Shown: positions 1 to 8,546, counted from the first letter of the stretch. The stretch: DNA of 64,000 nucleotides from DAINPP01 sp963667315 (GCA_963667315.1 OY763325.1:2170001-2234000); one strand, 5' to 3'. Notes: generated from the sequence alone by a model not told the origin. Translations and numbers: made by a program.

Positions 1-605
1 ATCTTCTCCGAACAGACCTTTGGACCCGTCCACATGATTTCAATATCGGGGTTCAATTGTTTGCCGAGTGTTGTATGATATTCCCCAATCTGATCGCCAT
101 GATAAGGTGTCGGACATACTATCATCTTCAACGCCATAATCTCAGGTTTCAATACCTTGTATAGTCGATTGACAAAATCACTTTGAGCAGCCGCCAGACT
201 GGTATACATTTCAATATCCTGCTGATGAACCAACTTTTCAGGTATATCATCCAAAAAGATTGATATTGTCTTCACACCGAGTTTTGAGAACACGAGGTAC
301 TTGTCTTTTAAAATCTCCAGCTCTTTTTCATCAGAATAAACCAGCGATAACCCCGGGCTCACGGCCATTGACACTTCAACACCATGTTTTTTTCCTGTAT
401 TGATCAATTCCGAAAATTCTTTAATAAAAATCTCATCGTACATCTCACGCCAGTTTTCCCTGTGAAGCAGATCCGCTTTCGGCGCATAAATATATAAATT
501 GTAGCCAATGTCTCCGGCAAAACTGACAACATCTCTTCTTTCCTGCCAGGACCACTCTTTTCCATAAAAACCCTCGACAATTCCTCTTGTCTGGAAATAA
601 ACCAT
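1..605 (-). CDS. GH84-family beta-N-acetylglucosaminidase-like protein, N-terminal part (cut by window edge)
   Basis: The ORF begins at an ATG at 605 and is open to position 1, giving 201 residues of the N-terminal catalytic barrel. The start RGIVEGFYGKEWSWQER, the segment WREMYDE, the pair D119-D120 in FLDDIPEKL and WTGPKVC near the edge are typical of GH84 enzymes (O-GlcNAcase, clostridial NagJ), where the two adjacent aspartates are catalytic and act by substrate-assisted hydrolysis of beta-linked GlcNAc. There is no signal peptide, so the enzyme should act in the cytoplasm. A GAGGTG Shine-Dalgarno lies just upstream, only 19 bp after the permease gene, so it is the last visible gene of the ABC transporter operon. 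I infer that it cleaves an imported GlcNAc-containing glycan. The C-terminal part is not visible. Confidence 0.85.
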   Translation of the reverse strand, partial: MVYFQTRGIVEGFYGKEWSWQERRDVVSFAGDIGYNLYIYAPKADLLHRENWREMYDEIFIKEFSELINTGKKHGVEVSMAVSPGLSLVYSDEKELEILKDKYLVFSKLGVKTISIFLDDIPEKLVHQQDIEMYTSLAAAQSDFVNRLYKVLKPEIMALKMIVCPTPYHGDQIGEYHTTLGKQLNPDIEIMWTGPKVCSEK

Positions 606-624
606 AACTCACACCTCTTTCATT

Positions 625-1890
625 TTATCCTTTAATGCCGCCTTCAACGAGTCCGGCTATAATCTGTTTCTGGAAGATCAGGAAGATGATGATAACCGGT
701 ATACCGGCAATCGTAGACGCTGACATCATCCTCGGCCAATCCGTCTGATTCAGTTTTTGGAACATGGCAAGTCCTACCTGAACCGTTCGCATTCCCTGTG
801 AATTCGTCATAACCAACGGATAGAAAAGATCATTCCAAATACTGATAAAGGTATTTATCCCCAATACTGCCATCGCCGGTCTGCTCAGGGGCATTATAAT
901 ACGGGTGAAAATCTGGAAATCGTTTGCACCATCCACATATGCCGCTTCATCAAGTGCATGCGGCAACTGCTCGATGTACTGCCTCATCAGAAAAACACCG
1001 AAAGGCGAAACCAGTGCCGGAACAATCAACGCCATATAGGTATCAATCCAGCCAAAATTCTTCATCAGCATAAAGACCGGAATAATGGTAACCTGTGGCG
1101 GGATCATCATCGTCGCAAGAACCAGTGAAAAGAGAAACTCCTTTCCCCTGAATTTTTTCCTGGCGAACGCATACGCCACCATGGTACAGAAGATAAGATT
1201 CCCGATAACAACCAGAACGGACACCAGACCGCTGTTAAAGATATATCGGGCAAAATTGTGTTCCTGCCAGACATCGATAAAATTAGAAAGGGTCGGGAAG
1301 TTCAATTTCGTCTTGATATCATCCACGATAATCTCCGCATTCTCTACCCCGTCGGGAACCCTCACTAAAACCTGTATCTGCGAAACATGCTCAACTTCTA
1401 CATCATTAAATTTATCTTTTTCATATGGAATAACGATTCTGTTCAACTCGTCATTCTCAATCGTGAGTATCTCACTCTTGTTTTCATTGTCGTTGATATC
1501 TTTTAATCCGAGATAAAGGGTACTGCCGGTCGGTGCCTTCAGCAACAGGGATACATGATTGACGAGATTCGTATCTCTATCCCCTGTAAAAGCCGCTACA
1601 CCATAAACCTTTTCACTATTGGCGGCAATCACCTTTACCCCTTTATTCTCTTCGGAATCCATATCGATCACTTCAAATTTCCGTGTCCCCATCGCTTTCA
1701 TCTTCGTCTTGAGGAAGATCGGACTGGATTCAAATTCAATCAGTGTTTTTTCCGTTATAAGGTGAAACAGATCTCCCTGTGGAATCACCGCAGTGAAAAA
1801 CATCATAAACAGTGGCATCAGACAAATGACCAGTATAACCATCAACACGGTAAACAACCAGAATCTCTTACTGCTGAATCTCTTTTTCAT
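625..1890 (-). CDS. ABC sugar transporter permease, MalG/CUT1 type, with large extracytoplasmic insert
   Basis: A 421-residue inner-membrane permease of the binding-protein-dependent sugar uptake family. The C-terminal 215 residues form the usual MalG-like core, with the EAA loop reading EAAYVDGAND followed by FTRIIMPLSRP, which contacts the ATPase. MalG-type permeases are usually about 280 residues. The extra 140 or so lie between TM1 (about residues 10-35) and the core (from about 215), and are polar and beta-strand-like, so they should sit outside the membrane. The start ATG overlaps the stop of the upstream permease gene by 4 bp, with GGAG 9 bp upstream, which indicates translational coupling. 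No ATPase gene is visible here; a shared MsmK/UgpC-like ATPase elsewhere is the usual solution. Confidence 0.9.
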   Translation of the reverse strand: MKKRFSSKRFWLFTVLMVILVICLMPLFMMFFTAVIPQGDLFHLITEKTLIEFESSPIFLKTKMKAMGTRKFEVIDMDSEENKGVKVIAANSEKVYGVAAFTGDRDTNLVNHVSLLLKAPTGSTLYLGLKDINDNENKSEILTIENDELNRIVIPYEKDKFNDVEVEHVSQIQVLVRVPDGVENAEIIVDDIKTKLNFPTLSNFIDVWQEHNFARYIFNSGLVSVLVVIGNLIFCTMVAYAFARKKFRGKEFLFSLVLATMMIPPQVTIIPVFMLMKNFGWIDTYMALIVPALVSPFGVFLMRQYIEQLPHALDEAAYVDGANDFQIFTRIIMPLSRPAMAVLGINTFISIWNDLFYPLVMTNSQGMRTVQVGLAMFQKLNQTDWPRMMSASTIAGIPVIIIFLIFQKQIIAGLVEGGIKG

Positions 1891-2765
1891 ACATCATCAC
1901 TCCTGAGAAGGTATTTCTGAATAAGTGTTACAATCATGATAATCGTCAGAAGAATATAGGCAATTGAAGAACCATAACCCATCTCAAATTTTCTGAATCC
2001 AACCTGATACAGATAATGAACGATTGTCTGTGTGGAATTCCTCGGACCTCCTCCGGTCATCGTATAAATTTCACTGAAGATCTGGAATGATCTGATAGTG
2101 TTGATGGATATCACAAAGAAAAGTGTCGGTTTGATATACGGCAGTGTGATCTTCAACGCAATCTGAGTCGGTGTTGCACCGTCAATCTTCGCCGCTTCGT
2201 ACAATTGTTCTGGAACGTTCTGAAGACCGGCATAAATAAGGATCAGATAATAACCGAATGCCGCCCAGACGTTCATAATCATAATCGATACCAGCGCGGT
2301 ATCCGGTGAAGCCAGCCAGCTTCTCGACTCCATTTTAAATCCCAGAAAAGATCCAATCGTATTGAACAAACCGTTTGAACTGTAAAGATAAATCCAGATT
2401 GTGGAAATAACAACCATTGAAATAACGGACGGGAGGAAAAATCCAGCCTTGAAAATCCCCTTTGATTTTAACTGCCTGTTGTTCAGGAGCAATGCCAGTA
2501 ACAGTGCAATCCCCGTTGTGAACGGAATCGTTCCGACAACAAATATCAGTGTATTCCCAAGTGCTTTCAAAAACACTTCATCCTGAAAGGCCCTCACATA
2601 ATTATCGATGCCGATGAAATTCATCTGCGGATTCAATCCGGAATAATCCATCAGACTGGTAATAAACGAATACACAATTGGAAAGGCATTAAACACCATA
2701 AAGATAACAATCCATGGTGATAAAAAGGCAAATATCGTTAATCTCTTCCTCGTCTTAAGTTTCAA
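1887..2765 (-). CDS. ABC sugar transporter permease, MalF/CUT1 type
   Basis: A 292-residue membrane protein with about six transmembrane helices and the EAA motif EAAKIDGATPTQIALKITLP, which marks it as a MalF-like CUT1 permease. It should pair with the MalG-type protein of the next gene to form the import channel for the solute delivered by the binding protein encoded upstream. The start is a TTG: there is no in-frame ATG near, and GGAGG lies 9 bases upstream of the TTG codon. It follows the binding-protein gene after 59 bp that hold a hairpin, and its stop overlaps the next start by ATGA. The substrate is not evident from the sequence; the flanking GH84 gene suggests a GlcNAc-containing oligosaccharide. 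Confidence 0.9.
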   Translation of the reverse strand: MKLKTRKRLTIFAFLSPWIVIFMVFNAFPIVYSFITSLMDYSGLNPQMNFIGIDNYVRAFQDEVFLKALGNTLIFVVGTIPFTTGIALLLALLLNNRQLKSKGIFKAGFFLPSVISMVVISTIWIYLYSSNGLFNTIGSFLGFKMESRSWLASPDTALVSIMIMNVWAAFGYYLILIYAGLQNVPEQLYEAAKIDGATPTQIALKITLPYIKPTLFFVISINTIRSFQIFSEIYTMTGGGPRNSTQTIVHYLYQVGFRKFEMGYGSSIAYILLTIIMIVTLIQKYLLRSDDV

Positions 2766-2794
2766 TTTCTCTTACCTCCATAAACAAACCGTAA

Positions 2795-2820
2795 AATGGG
2801 CGGAAATTAATCCGCCCTTT
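2795..2820 (-). terminator. Intercistronic hairpin between binding protein and permease genes
   Basis: GGGCGGA at 2798-2804 and TCCGCCC at 2811-2817 form a perfect 7-bp GC-rich stem. On the minus strand it is followed only by ATTTTAC, so it is a weak terminator or an RNA-stabilising hairpin. Similar elements downstream of solute-binding-protein genes raise that mRNA relative to the permease mRNA, and that is the likely role here. Confidence 0.55.
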
Positions 2821-2824
2821 ATCA

Positions 2825-4039
2825 TTACTGCTGATCTAATAAATCCTGTATCTGCTGATTGTATTTGTTAAGTGTTTCCACAACGTCTGCGCCGTCGAGT
2901 ACGAGTGATTCAACAGCTTCTGAAACCTTTTCCTGGATGTCTCCCCATTTTGGTGTTGGCGGAACCGGAACGGCTGTTGCATTCTGTTCGAAGAAAACGT
3001 ATTCGAGTGGATGATCGTCAAACCATGAATCTTCTTCTGCTGTCTTGTTGGATGGGAATACAGCTGGGTATGCCTTTGTAACTCTCATGGCAACGGATGG
3101 ATCAACGAGATATTCTACGAGTTTAAGTGCTGCTTCCTTGTTTTCACAAGCTGCAGGAATCGTAAGGATTTCTCCACCGGCGAAGGATGCGCTGAAGCCT
3201 CTGTCGTTGGATGGCTTTGGAATGTATGAAACGAGGAACTTTGTTTCAGGATATGATGCAAAGAGAGCACCGATCTGATGCGCGCCACTAACAACCATAC
3301 CGACTTTTCCATTTCCGAAAGCTTCCATCAGATCATTCTGTTTTGTCATCATGGAGTAGGCTGAAAGGTCCTGATAGAACTCAGCTGCTTCCCTTACTTC
3401 CTTTGAATTGAAGAGTGCTGTTGAAAGATCTGTCGATACAACTTTTCCGTTGTTTCCCCATACCGCAGGAAGGAACCATTCCTGCCAAGGGCTGTAAGGT
3501 TCTCCTGAAGCAATTCCGAAACCGTATACATCGTCTCCGAGAGCGTTGATCTTTTCTGCGGCTTCAAGTGTTTCTTCCCATGTGCTTGGTGGGTTTGCAG
3601 GATCGAGTCCGGCCTGTTCAAAGAGATCCAGGTTGTAGAACATGGCTCTTGTTCCGAGAAGCCAAGGCACACCATAAGGAACACCTTTATAGGATGCGGA
3701 ATTCCATCCGATAATATCTGTCTGTTCCTTTTCAATATCTGTCATATCCATTAAAACACCGCTATCGGCAAAATTGGATACCCATGTGTTTCCCAGCTCG
3801 AGAACATCAGGTGCGGAATTCGCCGCAAATGCCGTAACGATCTTATCAAAACCATTTGCCCATGATAACTGAACAAATTCAACTTCAATATCCGGATTGT
3901 TCTTCTCAAATTCTTCAACAACCTGTCTACCCGTATCATCGTTCATCATAAACTGCCATAAAACCAACTTTGTTTTAGCTGCCCCAACCGTTGCGATCAA
4001 AGCGAGAGCGATCAATAAAACAACAAACTTCTTAAACAT
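2825..4039 (-). CDS. Extracellular solute-binding protein, family 1 (sugar ABC transporter)
   Basis: A 404-residue secreted protein with an N-terminal signal peptide ending near residue 20 (hydrophobic VVLLIALALIATVGAA). The body has the typical family 1 layout: KLVLWQF near the N-terminus, an EFEKNNPDIEVEFVQ segment, GVPYGVPWLLGTRAMFYN around the hinge, and an ALKLVEYLVDPSVAMRVT segment near the C-terminus. This family delivers sugars and oligosaccharides to CUT1 permeases such as those encoded just downstream. No lipobox cysteine is present, so it is probably free in the periplasm. CGGAGGTG lies 4 bases upstream of the ATG. It is the first transporter gene after the ROK regulator, and the hairpin after it should favour its expression. 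Confidence 0.92.
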   Translation of the reverse strand: MFKKFVVLLIALALIATVGAAKTKLVLWQFMMNDDTGRQVVEEFEKNNPDIEVEFVQLSWANGFDKIVTAFAANSAPDVLELGNTWVSNFADSGVLMDMTDIEKEQTDIIGWNSASYKGVPYGVPWLLGTRAMFYNLDLFEQAGLDPANPPSTWEETLEAAEKINALGDDVYGFGIASGEPYSPWQEWFLPAVWGNNGKVVSTDLSTALFNSKEVREAAEFYQDLSAYSMMTKQNDLMEAFGNGKVGMVVSGAHQIGALFASYPETKFLVSYIPKPSNDRGFSASFAGGEILTIPAACENKEAALKLVEYLVDPSVAMRVTKAYPAVFPSNKTAEEDSWFDDHPLEYVFFEQNATAVPVPPTPKWGDIQEKVSEAVESLVLDGADVVETLNKYNQQIQDLLDQQ

Positions 4040-4081
4040 AAAACACCTCCGTTTTGTAATGGGAATCTATTGCTTCCCCTG

Positions 4082-5191
4082 TCATTCAAAATTTAGTATT
4101 TTTAAAGCATACAGATAATCTGAAAAAAAGTCATTCAAAACCGTAACAGCTCCGCCAAAGGCAAGGTTTCTCAAACCATCATGATCAATCTGTATGAATT
4201 CCTCATCAATTACCCGTTCCTTCTCATGAAAATCCAACCCGTTAAAAATCTCTTTCTTCAAATAAGCTATAACCGAATCTGAAAAATCTGTGATATCGCC
4301 ACCAAGAACGATGCGATCCGGATCAAGTAATGTGGTGACAACCGTAATTCTGTTGATAAGATTTTCCGCCATATCCCTGAATATTTCGGGAAAATCATCT
4401 GATGGCCACTTATATTTCCCAAGATCCCCGGCGTGGAATTCAAATTCCTTTGTATATTTCCAGCTGTTATCGAGGATTATTTCACCTGCACCCATCCTCG
4501 ACCCCTTGTATATCTTCCCGTCAATGACGATTCCCGCACCGATTCCACCGTATGTTCTGAATTCGGAAGGAAACGAAAACATATAGTAAATGAGGTTTCT
4601 GTCCGTCAAGCCGGATTCCAGTAAATAGGATGCTGCACCGGCATTGGCATCATTTTCAATATAGGTATATATCCCGACCGTCTCCTCAATCTGTTTCTTT
4701 AACGCCAGATCTCTGATCTGAAGATCAAAGGAATACTTGATAACACCCTTTTGCGAATCGATGATACCGGGCATTGAGATGGCAACCGCCATGATATTGT
4801 CAAATTTCCCCTTCAGCTTGTCGATGCTCTCCACGATAATGGCAACGATGTTTTTACTGTCAATCTTCCCCTCAAATGATTCCTCGTACAGGTGCTGCCC
4901 CTTTAAATTAGTCAGAACACAAAGCATCCTGTCGTTAACCATCGTAATACCGATTACACTCGCTTTGTTCTCGTTGATCTTCAGTACTTCCGTCTTTCTT
5001 CCACCGCTTTCACCCGGGTTCTGAATCCCCTCCCTGACGATGATTTCCTGTTCCAGCAACCCTTCAAGAGCTCTTGAAACCGTGGAGCGGTTGACGTTCA
5101 TTTCACTGCTGAGAGCCTGTCTCGTAAAAGAATCCTTTATCCATATTCTGTTTAGAATCTGATGCTGTGTCTGGTTCTTTAAACTAAGCAT
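4082..5191 (-). CDS. ROK-family transcriptional regulator
   Basis: A 369-residue ROK regulator with an N-terminal winged helix (ALSSEMNVNRSTVSRALEGL) and a C-terminal sugar-kinase-like fold containing AGAASYL, GGIGAGIVIDGKIYKGSRMGAGEI and IVLGGDITD. Proteins of this family repress sugar operons and release DNA on binding a sugar or sugar phosphate. The classic zinc-binding CxCGxxGC motif of Mlc/NagC is absent; the corresponding stretch after GAGEI reads LDNSWKY. I chose the ATG at 5191, which has GGGGAG at good distance, over an ATG 30 bp further upstream that lies inside the palindrome. It precedes the binding protein and permease genes in the same direction and probably controls them and itself. 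Confidence 0.88.
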   Translation of the reverse strand: MLSLKNQTQHQILNRIWIKDSFTRQALSSEMNVNRSTVSRALEGLLEQEIIVREGIQNPGESGGRKTEVLKINENKASVIGITMVNDRMLCVLTNLKGQHLYEESFEGKIDSKNIVAIIVESIDKLKGKFDNIMAVAISMPGIIDSQKGVIKYSFDLQIRDLALKKQIEETVGIYTYIENDANAGAASYLLESGLTDRNLIYYMFSFPSEFRTYGGIGAGIVIDGKIYKGSRMGAGEIILDNSWKYTKEFEFHAGDLGKYKWPSDDFPEIFRDMAENLINRITVVTTLLDPDRIVLGGDITDFSDSVIAYLKKEIFNGLDFHEKERVIDEEFIQIDHDGLRNLAFGGAVTVLNDFFSDYLYALKILNFE

Positions 5192-5207
5192 GTTTTCTCC
5201 CCTTTGT

Positions 5208-5232
5208 TTAGTTGCGTGCATATCGCAACTAA
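5208..5232. promoter_or_regulatory. Palindromic operator, probably for the ROK regulator
   Basis: TTAGTTGCG (5208-5216) and CGCAACTAA (5224-5232) form a perfect inverted repeat with 9-bp arms and a 7-bp spacer. It lies between a minus-strand -10 hexamer (5237-5242) and the ROK start at 5191, covering the expected transcription start. This is where an autorepressor would bind. Assignment to the ROK protein is inference from position. Confidence 0.65.
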
Positions 5233-5236
5233 CTGA

Positions 5237-5265
5237 ATTATAATCTTAAGTCTATTATATTCAAA
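5237..5265 (-). promoter_or_regulatory. Probable promoter of the ROK-ABC operon
   Basis: On the minus strand a consensus TATAAT occupies 5237-5242. A weak -35 (TTTGAA, 5260-5265) lies 17 bp upstream. The operator palindrome begins 5 bp downstream of the -10. Confidence 0.5.
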
Positions 5266-5627
5266 ATCCGTTTATCTTGAAATATCTGGCATTATCTGTA
5301 AATAATTACGATTAGCTTTCCTTTTTTTCTCTTTTCGCACTTTTTTATAACAGTTATAACAACATACACCCTGGTTGAGAATAAGACCTTATGCTAGAGT
5401 ATTTTAGAATAATTTTATTATTGTATGATTCACTATTATTGCTGCAAAGAAAGATGTAAAAGAATATATAAAATGTTTTTTAAAAAAGGACTCAAAAACC
5501 AAATTCATATAAAGTTTACCTATTAATATGTTTTTAGAATATGCCGAAAATTTATAGTGGTATATAACGGGTTCATCTCTCAAATTAAATCAAAATCATT
5601 TATCATTTCATTGAAAGGTGTGAGTTT
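5266..5627. other. AT-rich intergenic region between divergent genes
   Basis: About 360 bp of AT-rich DNA between the ROK operon (leftward) and a lipoprotein gene (rightward). No ORF with a ribosome-binding site, RNA gene or strong repeat is seen. It should hold the rightward promoter for the lipoprotein gene, but I could not pick out a convincing -35/-10 pair. Confidence 0.5.
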
Positions 5628-6194
5628 ATGAAGAAAAAAGATTTCGTGTTGTCCATGATCTGCCTGATCACCGTTTTATTCGTTGGATGTGCCATATCCG
5701 TACAGGTCGCCATTCCCGCCATGAATCTCGATTTCACTGTCGAAGCCTTGCCGCCGATATCTGCAATAAGGGCAGAGCTTTCCGGAGAGGTAACAGCCAG
5801 TATGCATTGGGATGATGTCGATACACAGGGAAGAAGACTCAGAAATCTTCATCTCAATATGAAAGTTGACATCGCATCAGAAGCGACCCTTGACTTTTCA
5901 GTCTTTGACTTCGAGCTTTATATGAAAGAACAGACGGCAACGAACACTGAATTTCTTTTGAACGCGGGCAACATCAGTCCGGCAACGAATACATACAACT
6001 GGACTCTCAACAAAGACAACAGTCCTGCTGTCAATCAATTGCTGAATTTTATCAACGAGCATAAGGAAACGGATCTTGTCTTCATGTTCAGACATAATTA
6101 CGGTGAAGAAGGCCCGTCAAATCCCGGAACTTCCTATGAAGACCTCGAGATCAGGATCAAAATAACCGGAACGGCAGAAGTGGTGATTATATAA
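5628..6194 (+). CDS. Predicted lipoprotein of unknown function
   Basis: A 188-residue protein that I do not recognise. The N-terminus (MKKKDFVLSMICLITVLF) is a signal peptide followed by VGC, a plausible lipobox with the cysteine at about residue 21, so the mature protein would be lipid-anchored. The remainder is rich in beta-forming residues and ends in LEIRIKITGTAEVVII, which suggests a beta-sandwich. GAAAGGTGTGAG precedes the ATG. The gene stands alone between two leftward operons and transcribes away from the ROK regulator. A 7-bp inverted repeat with a long loop at 6224-6251 is the only terminator-like element after it. Confidence 0.6.
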   Translation: MKKKDFVLSMICLITVLFVGCAISVQVAIPAMNLDFTVEALPPISAIRAELSGEVTASMHWDDVDTQGRRLRNLHLNMKVDIASEATLDFSVFDFELYMKEQTATNTEFLLNAGNISPATNTYNWTLNKDNSPAVNQLLNFINEHKETDLVFMFRHNYGEEGPSNPGTSYEDLEIRIKITGTAEVVII

Positions 6195-6403
6195 GGTTCA
6201 TCTTTCTATTAAGTATGCTCATGAAGGTTTCCAGAAATGTTTATAAACCTTGGTGATACATTTTTAGCCTATTTCAGCCAGCTCTGAACGAATCTCTTTC
6301 TTAAAAAACTTCGGGAAATTTCTATGAAGGAGATTTGTTTAAATTTCAAGATTTTTCTTTTTTTATCGTTAAAGCTTATACACTACAGCCTAATCCTGTT
6401 ATA

Positions 6404-7504
6404 TCAATTTCTTTTATTCTTTAAATATTTTTGGATCAACCAGAAACAACATAAACTGACTGAGCATAAACTATAACAAATATAAAATACAAGGTAGCCA
6501 GCATCATTCTCCTCATGAAAATAAGTCAGACTTTTGTAAGAATCTTCGGAAAATGGTATCGGATCCCATAATAATCCGTATTTTAAACACAAGCCTTTGA
6601 CATAAAGCAGATGTAAAACAGGTGTCTGACGAGCCGCATACGCGTAGATTACACCTCTTTGCTCTTTGGGTGGGATCGTTTCGATCTGCCTGTTCATACC
6701 CGGTTCGAGGTTGAGCACTTCAAAACTCGTTCCCATATTGGCTTCTGCACCACCGATGTTGACGAAGAGTTTCACAGGACTTCGCGACAATTCATCGTAC
6801 AGCTCCATTCTCACTCTTACGTTCTGTTCAAAATCTTTCTCATGAATCAGATGATAGCCGGCTGTACGGATCTTTCCCAGAATGAATTGTCTAATATCTT
6901 CTTCAAGATCATCTGCTATATCATTGTTCCCCCCCATACTGGCGGCATCTGCAACAAAAACGGTTCCGAATTCCCGCTCAAGCAGCTTCATCTGATCGAT
7001 AATCGTAAAATCCGGATTGTTGGCACCGTATTGAGAAGCCCCTACAGAGATAAAGGTTATCGGATTTAGTTCAAGCACGCGACACGCCGTCAGTGTTGCA
7101 ATCAATAAACCGGGGAAAGACGCAGAAGAGCCTATTGCCACACTATCTCCCGGGTTCAGTCCCGCCTCAAGAAAGATACCGCATATCATGGCAGCCGTAT
7201 CCGGATTTACCGTGGTTCGTTTGGCTTCAAGATGTCCCAGCGTTGTTGTAAGAGGTGTGTATTCCCGCCCAATCAGCCCCGTTCCATTGGGATCAATTGT
7301 TTTGTCTATCGTCAGGTCTCTCTCTTCTCTTTCATTCCTGATCGTTTCAATTACATGGCCCATAAGTTCTCTCGCCCTGAGCATAAGAATCGTATCTGAG
7401 GTCGCGGATAAATTGCTATTCTGAAAGATAAGGCTATAAAGAACAAAAAAAAGAAAAGTCATCATCGCTAAGATCAGAATACGTCTGAAAGTATTGCTTT
7501 TCAA
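6404..7504 (-). CDS. PgsW-like poly-gamma-glutamate system protein
   Basis: A 366-residue protein with one N-terminal transmembrane anchor (about residues 8-28), a large extracytoplasmic domain and a second hydrophobic segment near the C-terminus (about 335-358). The segments DPNGTGLIGREYTPLTTTLG, LEAKRT, SIGSSASFPGL-like IGSSASFPGL, and SVGASQYGANNPDFT match what I recall of the PgsW family, found beside pgsB and pgsC in some anaerobes; its biochemical role is not known. The start is a TTG whose last bases overlap the stop of the PgsC gene (TTGA). It is the last gene of the ten-gene leftward run. No PgsB ligase gene accompanies it. Confidence 0.75.
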   Translation of the reverse strand: MKSNTFRRILILAMMTFLFFVLYSLIFQNSNLSATSDTILMLRARELMGHVIETIRNEREERDLTIDKTIDPNGTGLIGREYTPLTTTLGHLEAKRTTVNPDTAAMICGIFLEAGLNPGDSVAIGSSASFPGLLIATLTACRVLELNPITFISVGASQYGANNPDFTIIDQMKLLEREFGTVFVADAASMGGNNDIADDLEEDIRQFILGKIRTAGYHLIHEKDFEQNVRVRMELYDELSRSPVKLFVNIGGAEANMGTSFEVLNLEPGMNRQIETIPPKEQRGVIYAYAARQTPVLHLLYVKGLCLKYGLLWDPIPFSEDSYKSLTYFHEENDAGYLVFYICYSLCSVSLCCFWLIQKYLKNKRN

Positions 7505-7935
7505 ATGATATACACCAGCCTGAAAGTAAAAAAAACAAAGACAGATACGATAAAAAGAGAGGAAAGTGTAAGAAGAATCCCCTGCTTCACCATATTATTG
7601 GCAAGTAATCCGGGTATAAATAATCCAATGACCTGATAAGAAGTCAGAACAATCGAAAATTCCTTAAACAGGTAGTTAAGCAATAAAGATAAAAATGAAG
7701 ACAGGATCAATAAAAAAACAAAACGCCGCCTGCCGAATATTAAAAGTTTTTTTGACAATACTTTGAAAATAAATGTTGCCATAAGGGCAATGCACAATGT
7801 CCCAATGATCCTCGACGGTTGAAACAGGTACATCGAAAAATATACCGGAACGATTATCCCCCCGGGAAATATACTGAAAATAAGCGTATAAAGACTGGAA
7901 CAAATGATACCAATAACAGAAAGCTCAAGAATCAA
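7501..7935 (-). CDS. PgsC/CapC-like membrane protein
   Basis: A 144-residue, strongly hydrophobic protein with about four transmembrane helices. The segment IFPGGIIVPVYFSMYLFQPSR matches the conserved PGGxIVPxY region of PgsC/CapC, the small membrane subunit of the poly-gamma-glutamate synthase complex, where it partners the ATP-dependent ligase PgsB/CapB. Length agrees with the family (about 145-150). The start is a TTG overlapping the preceding stop (TTGA), with GGTGAT just upstream; its own stop overlaps the next TTG in the same way. Because no ligase or PgsA-like gene is present in the run, it may serve in transport or anchoring rather than synthesis. Confidence 0.75.
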   Translation of the reverse strand: MILELSVIGIICSSLYTLIFSIFPGGIIVPVYFSMYLFQPSRIIGTLCIALMATFIFKVLSKKLLIFGRRRFVFLLILSSFLSLLLNYLFKEFSIVLTSYQVIGLFIPGLLANNMVKQGILLTLSSLFIVSVFVFFTFRLVYII

Positions 7936-8441
7936 TCATGATCACCCAAAACATTTACAAATCCATTTTCCTTCGCTTCAATCTTATCATACCTTTCGAG
8001 ATATGGGGCAAGTAATTCCGATTCCCCCTCAATAAAGGCATAATCATAATACAGCAGCATCAGATTCAGTAAATAATACCCCTCTTCATACTTCATCCAG
8101 ATAAGGGCATTATCTTTTCCTTCTTTTACGAAATAGAGTTCTTCACCCGAAACGTTCAAAAGATTTTGTACGAAATGATTCGCCGCCTCTCTCAGACAGA
8201 ACTTGGCAGAGGAGATACATTCCGTATTAATGCCTGAAAGTTTGAGAACATAGGGATGTGACGTCTCATCTAAAAAAGAATAAAAAACCGCATCGGATAC
8301 CTTGATGACACTGGAAGTCATGACACCTTCCGGAAGTTTTTCATCACTCAGCCCCTTTTCTTTGAAAGTGTTAAAGAACGTGTTTGAAAACACAAGTCCT
8401 GCGACAAATAGAAATAGCAACACCAACACTATTTTTTTCAT
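7932..8441 (-). CDS. Secreted protein of unknown function
   Basis: A 169-residue protein with a clear signal peptide (MKKIVLVLLFLFVAGLVFS) and no lipobox. I do not recognise the mature part, which contains two cysteines (CISSAKFCLREAANHF) separated by six residues and an acidic C-terminal half. GGAGGTG lies 5 bases before the ATG. Its stop overlaps the PgsC-like start, and it follows the zinc hydrolase gene after a strong hairpin, so it is translationally coupled to pgsC/pgsW. A function in the periplasm together with those membrane proteins is inferred from context only. Confidence 0.6.
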   Translation of the reverse strand: MKKIVLVLLFLFVAGLVFSNTFFNTFKEKGLSDEKLPEGVMTSSVIKVSDAVFYSFLDETSHPYVLKLSGINTECISSAKFCLREAANHFVQNLLNVSGEELYFVKEGKDNALIWMKYEEGYYLLNLMLLYYDYAFIEGESELLAPYLERYDKIEAKENGFVNVLGDHD

Positions 8442-8483
8442 TTTGACACCTCCATGCCGGTTTTTTCGCCTTTCCTTTGAAGT

Positions 8484-8513
8484 AGAAATTCCCCTCCAGG
8501 GAGGGGAATTTCT
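8484..8513 (-). terminator. Strong intercistronic hairpin
   Basis: AGAAATTCCCCTCC (8484-8497) and its exact complement GGAGGGGAATTTCT (8500-8513) can form a very stable hairpin between the zinc hydrolase gene and the gene at 8441. The minus-strand sequence after it is not T-rich (ACTTCAAAGG), so it may act as an RNA-processing or stability element rather than a full terminator. Confidence 0.55.
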
Positions 8514-8546
8514 CTTAAAAAGAATTCTATTTACAAATCCGGATTA

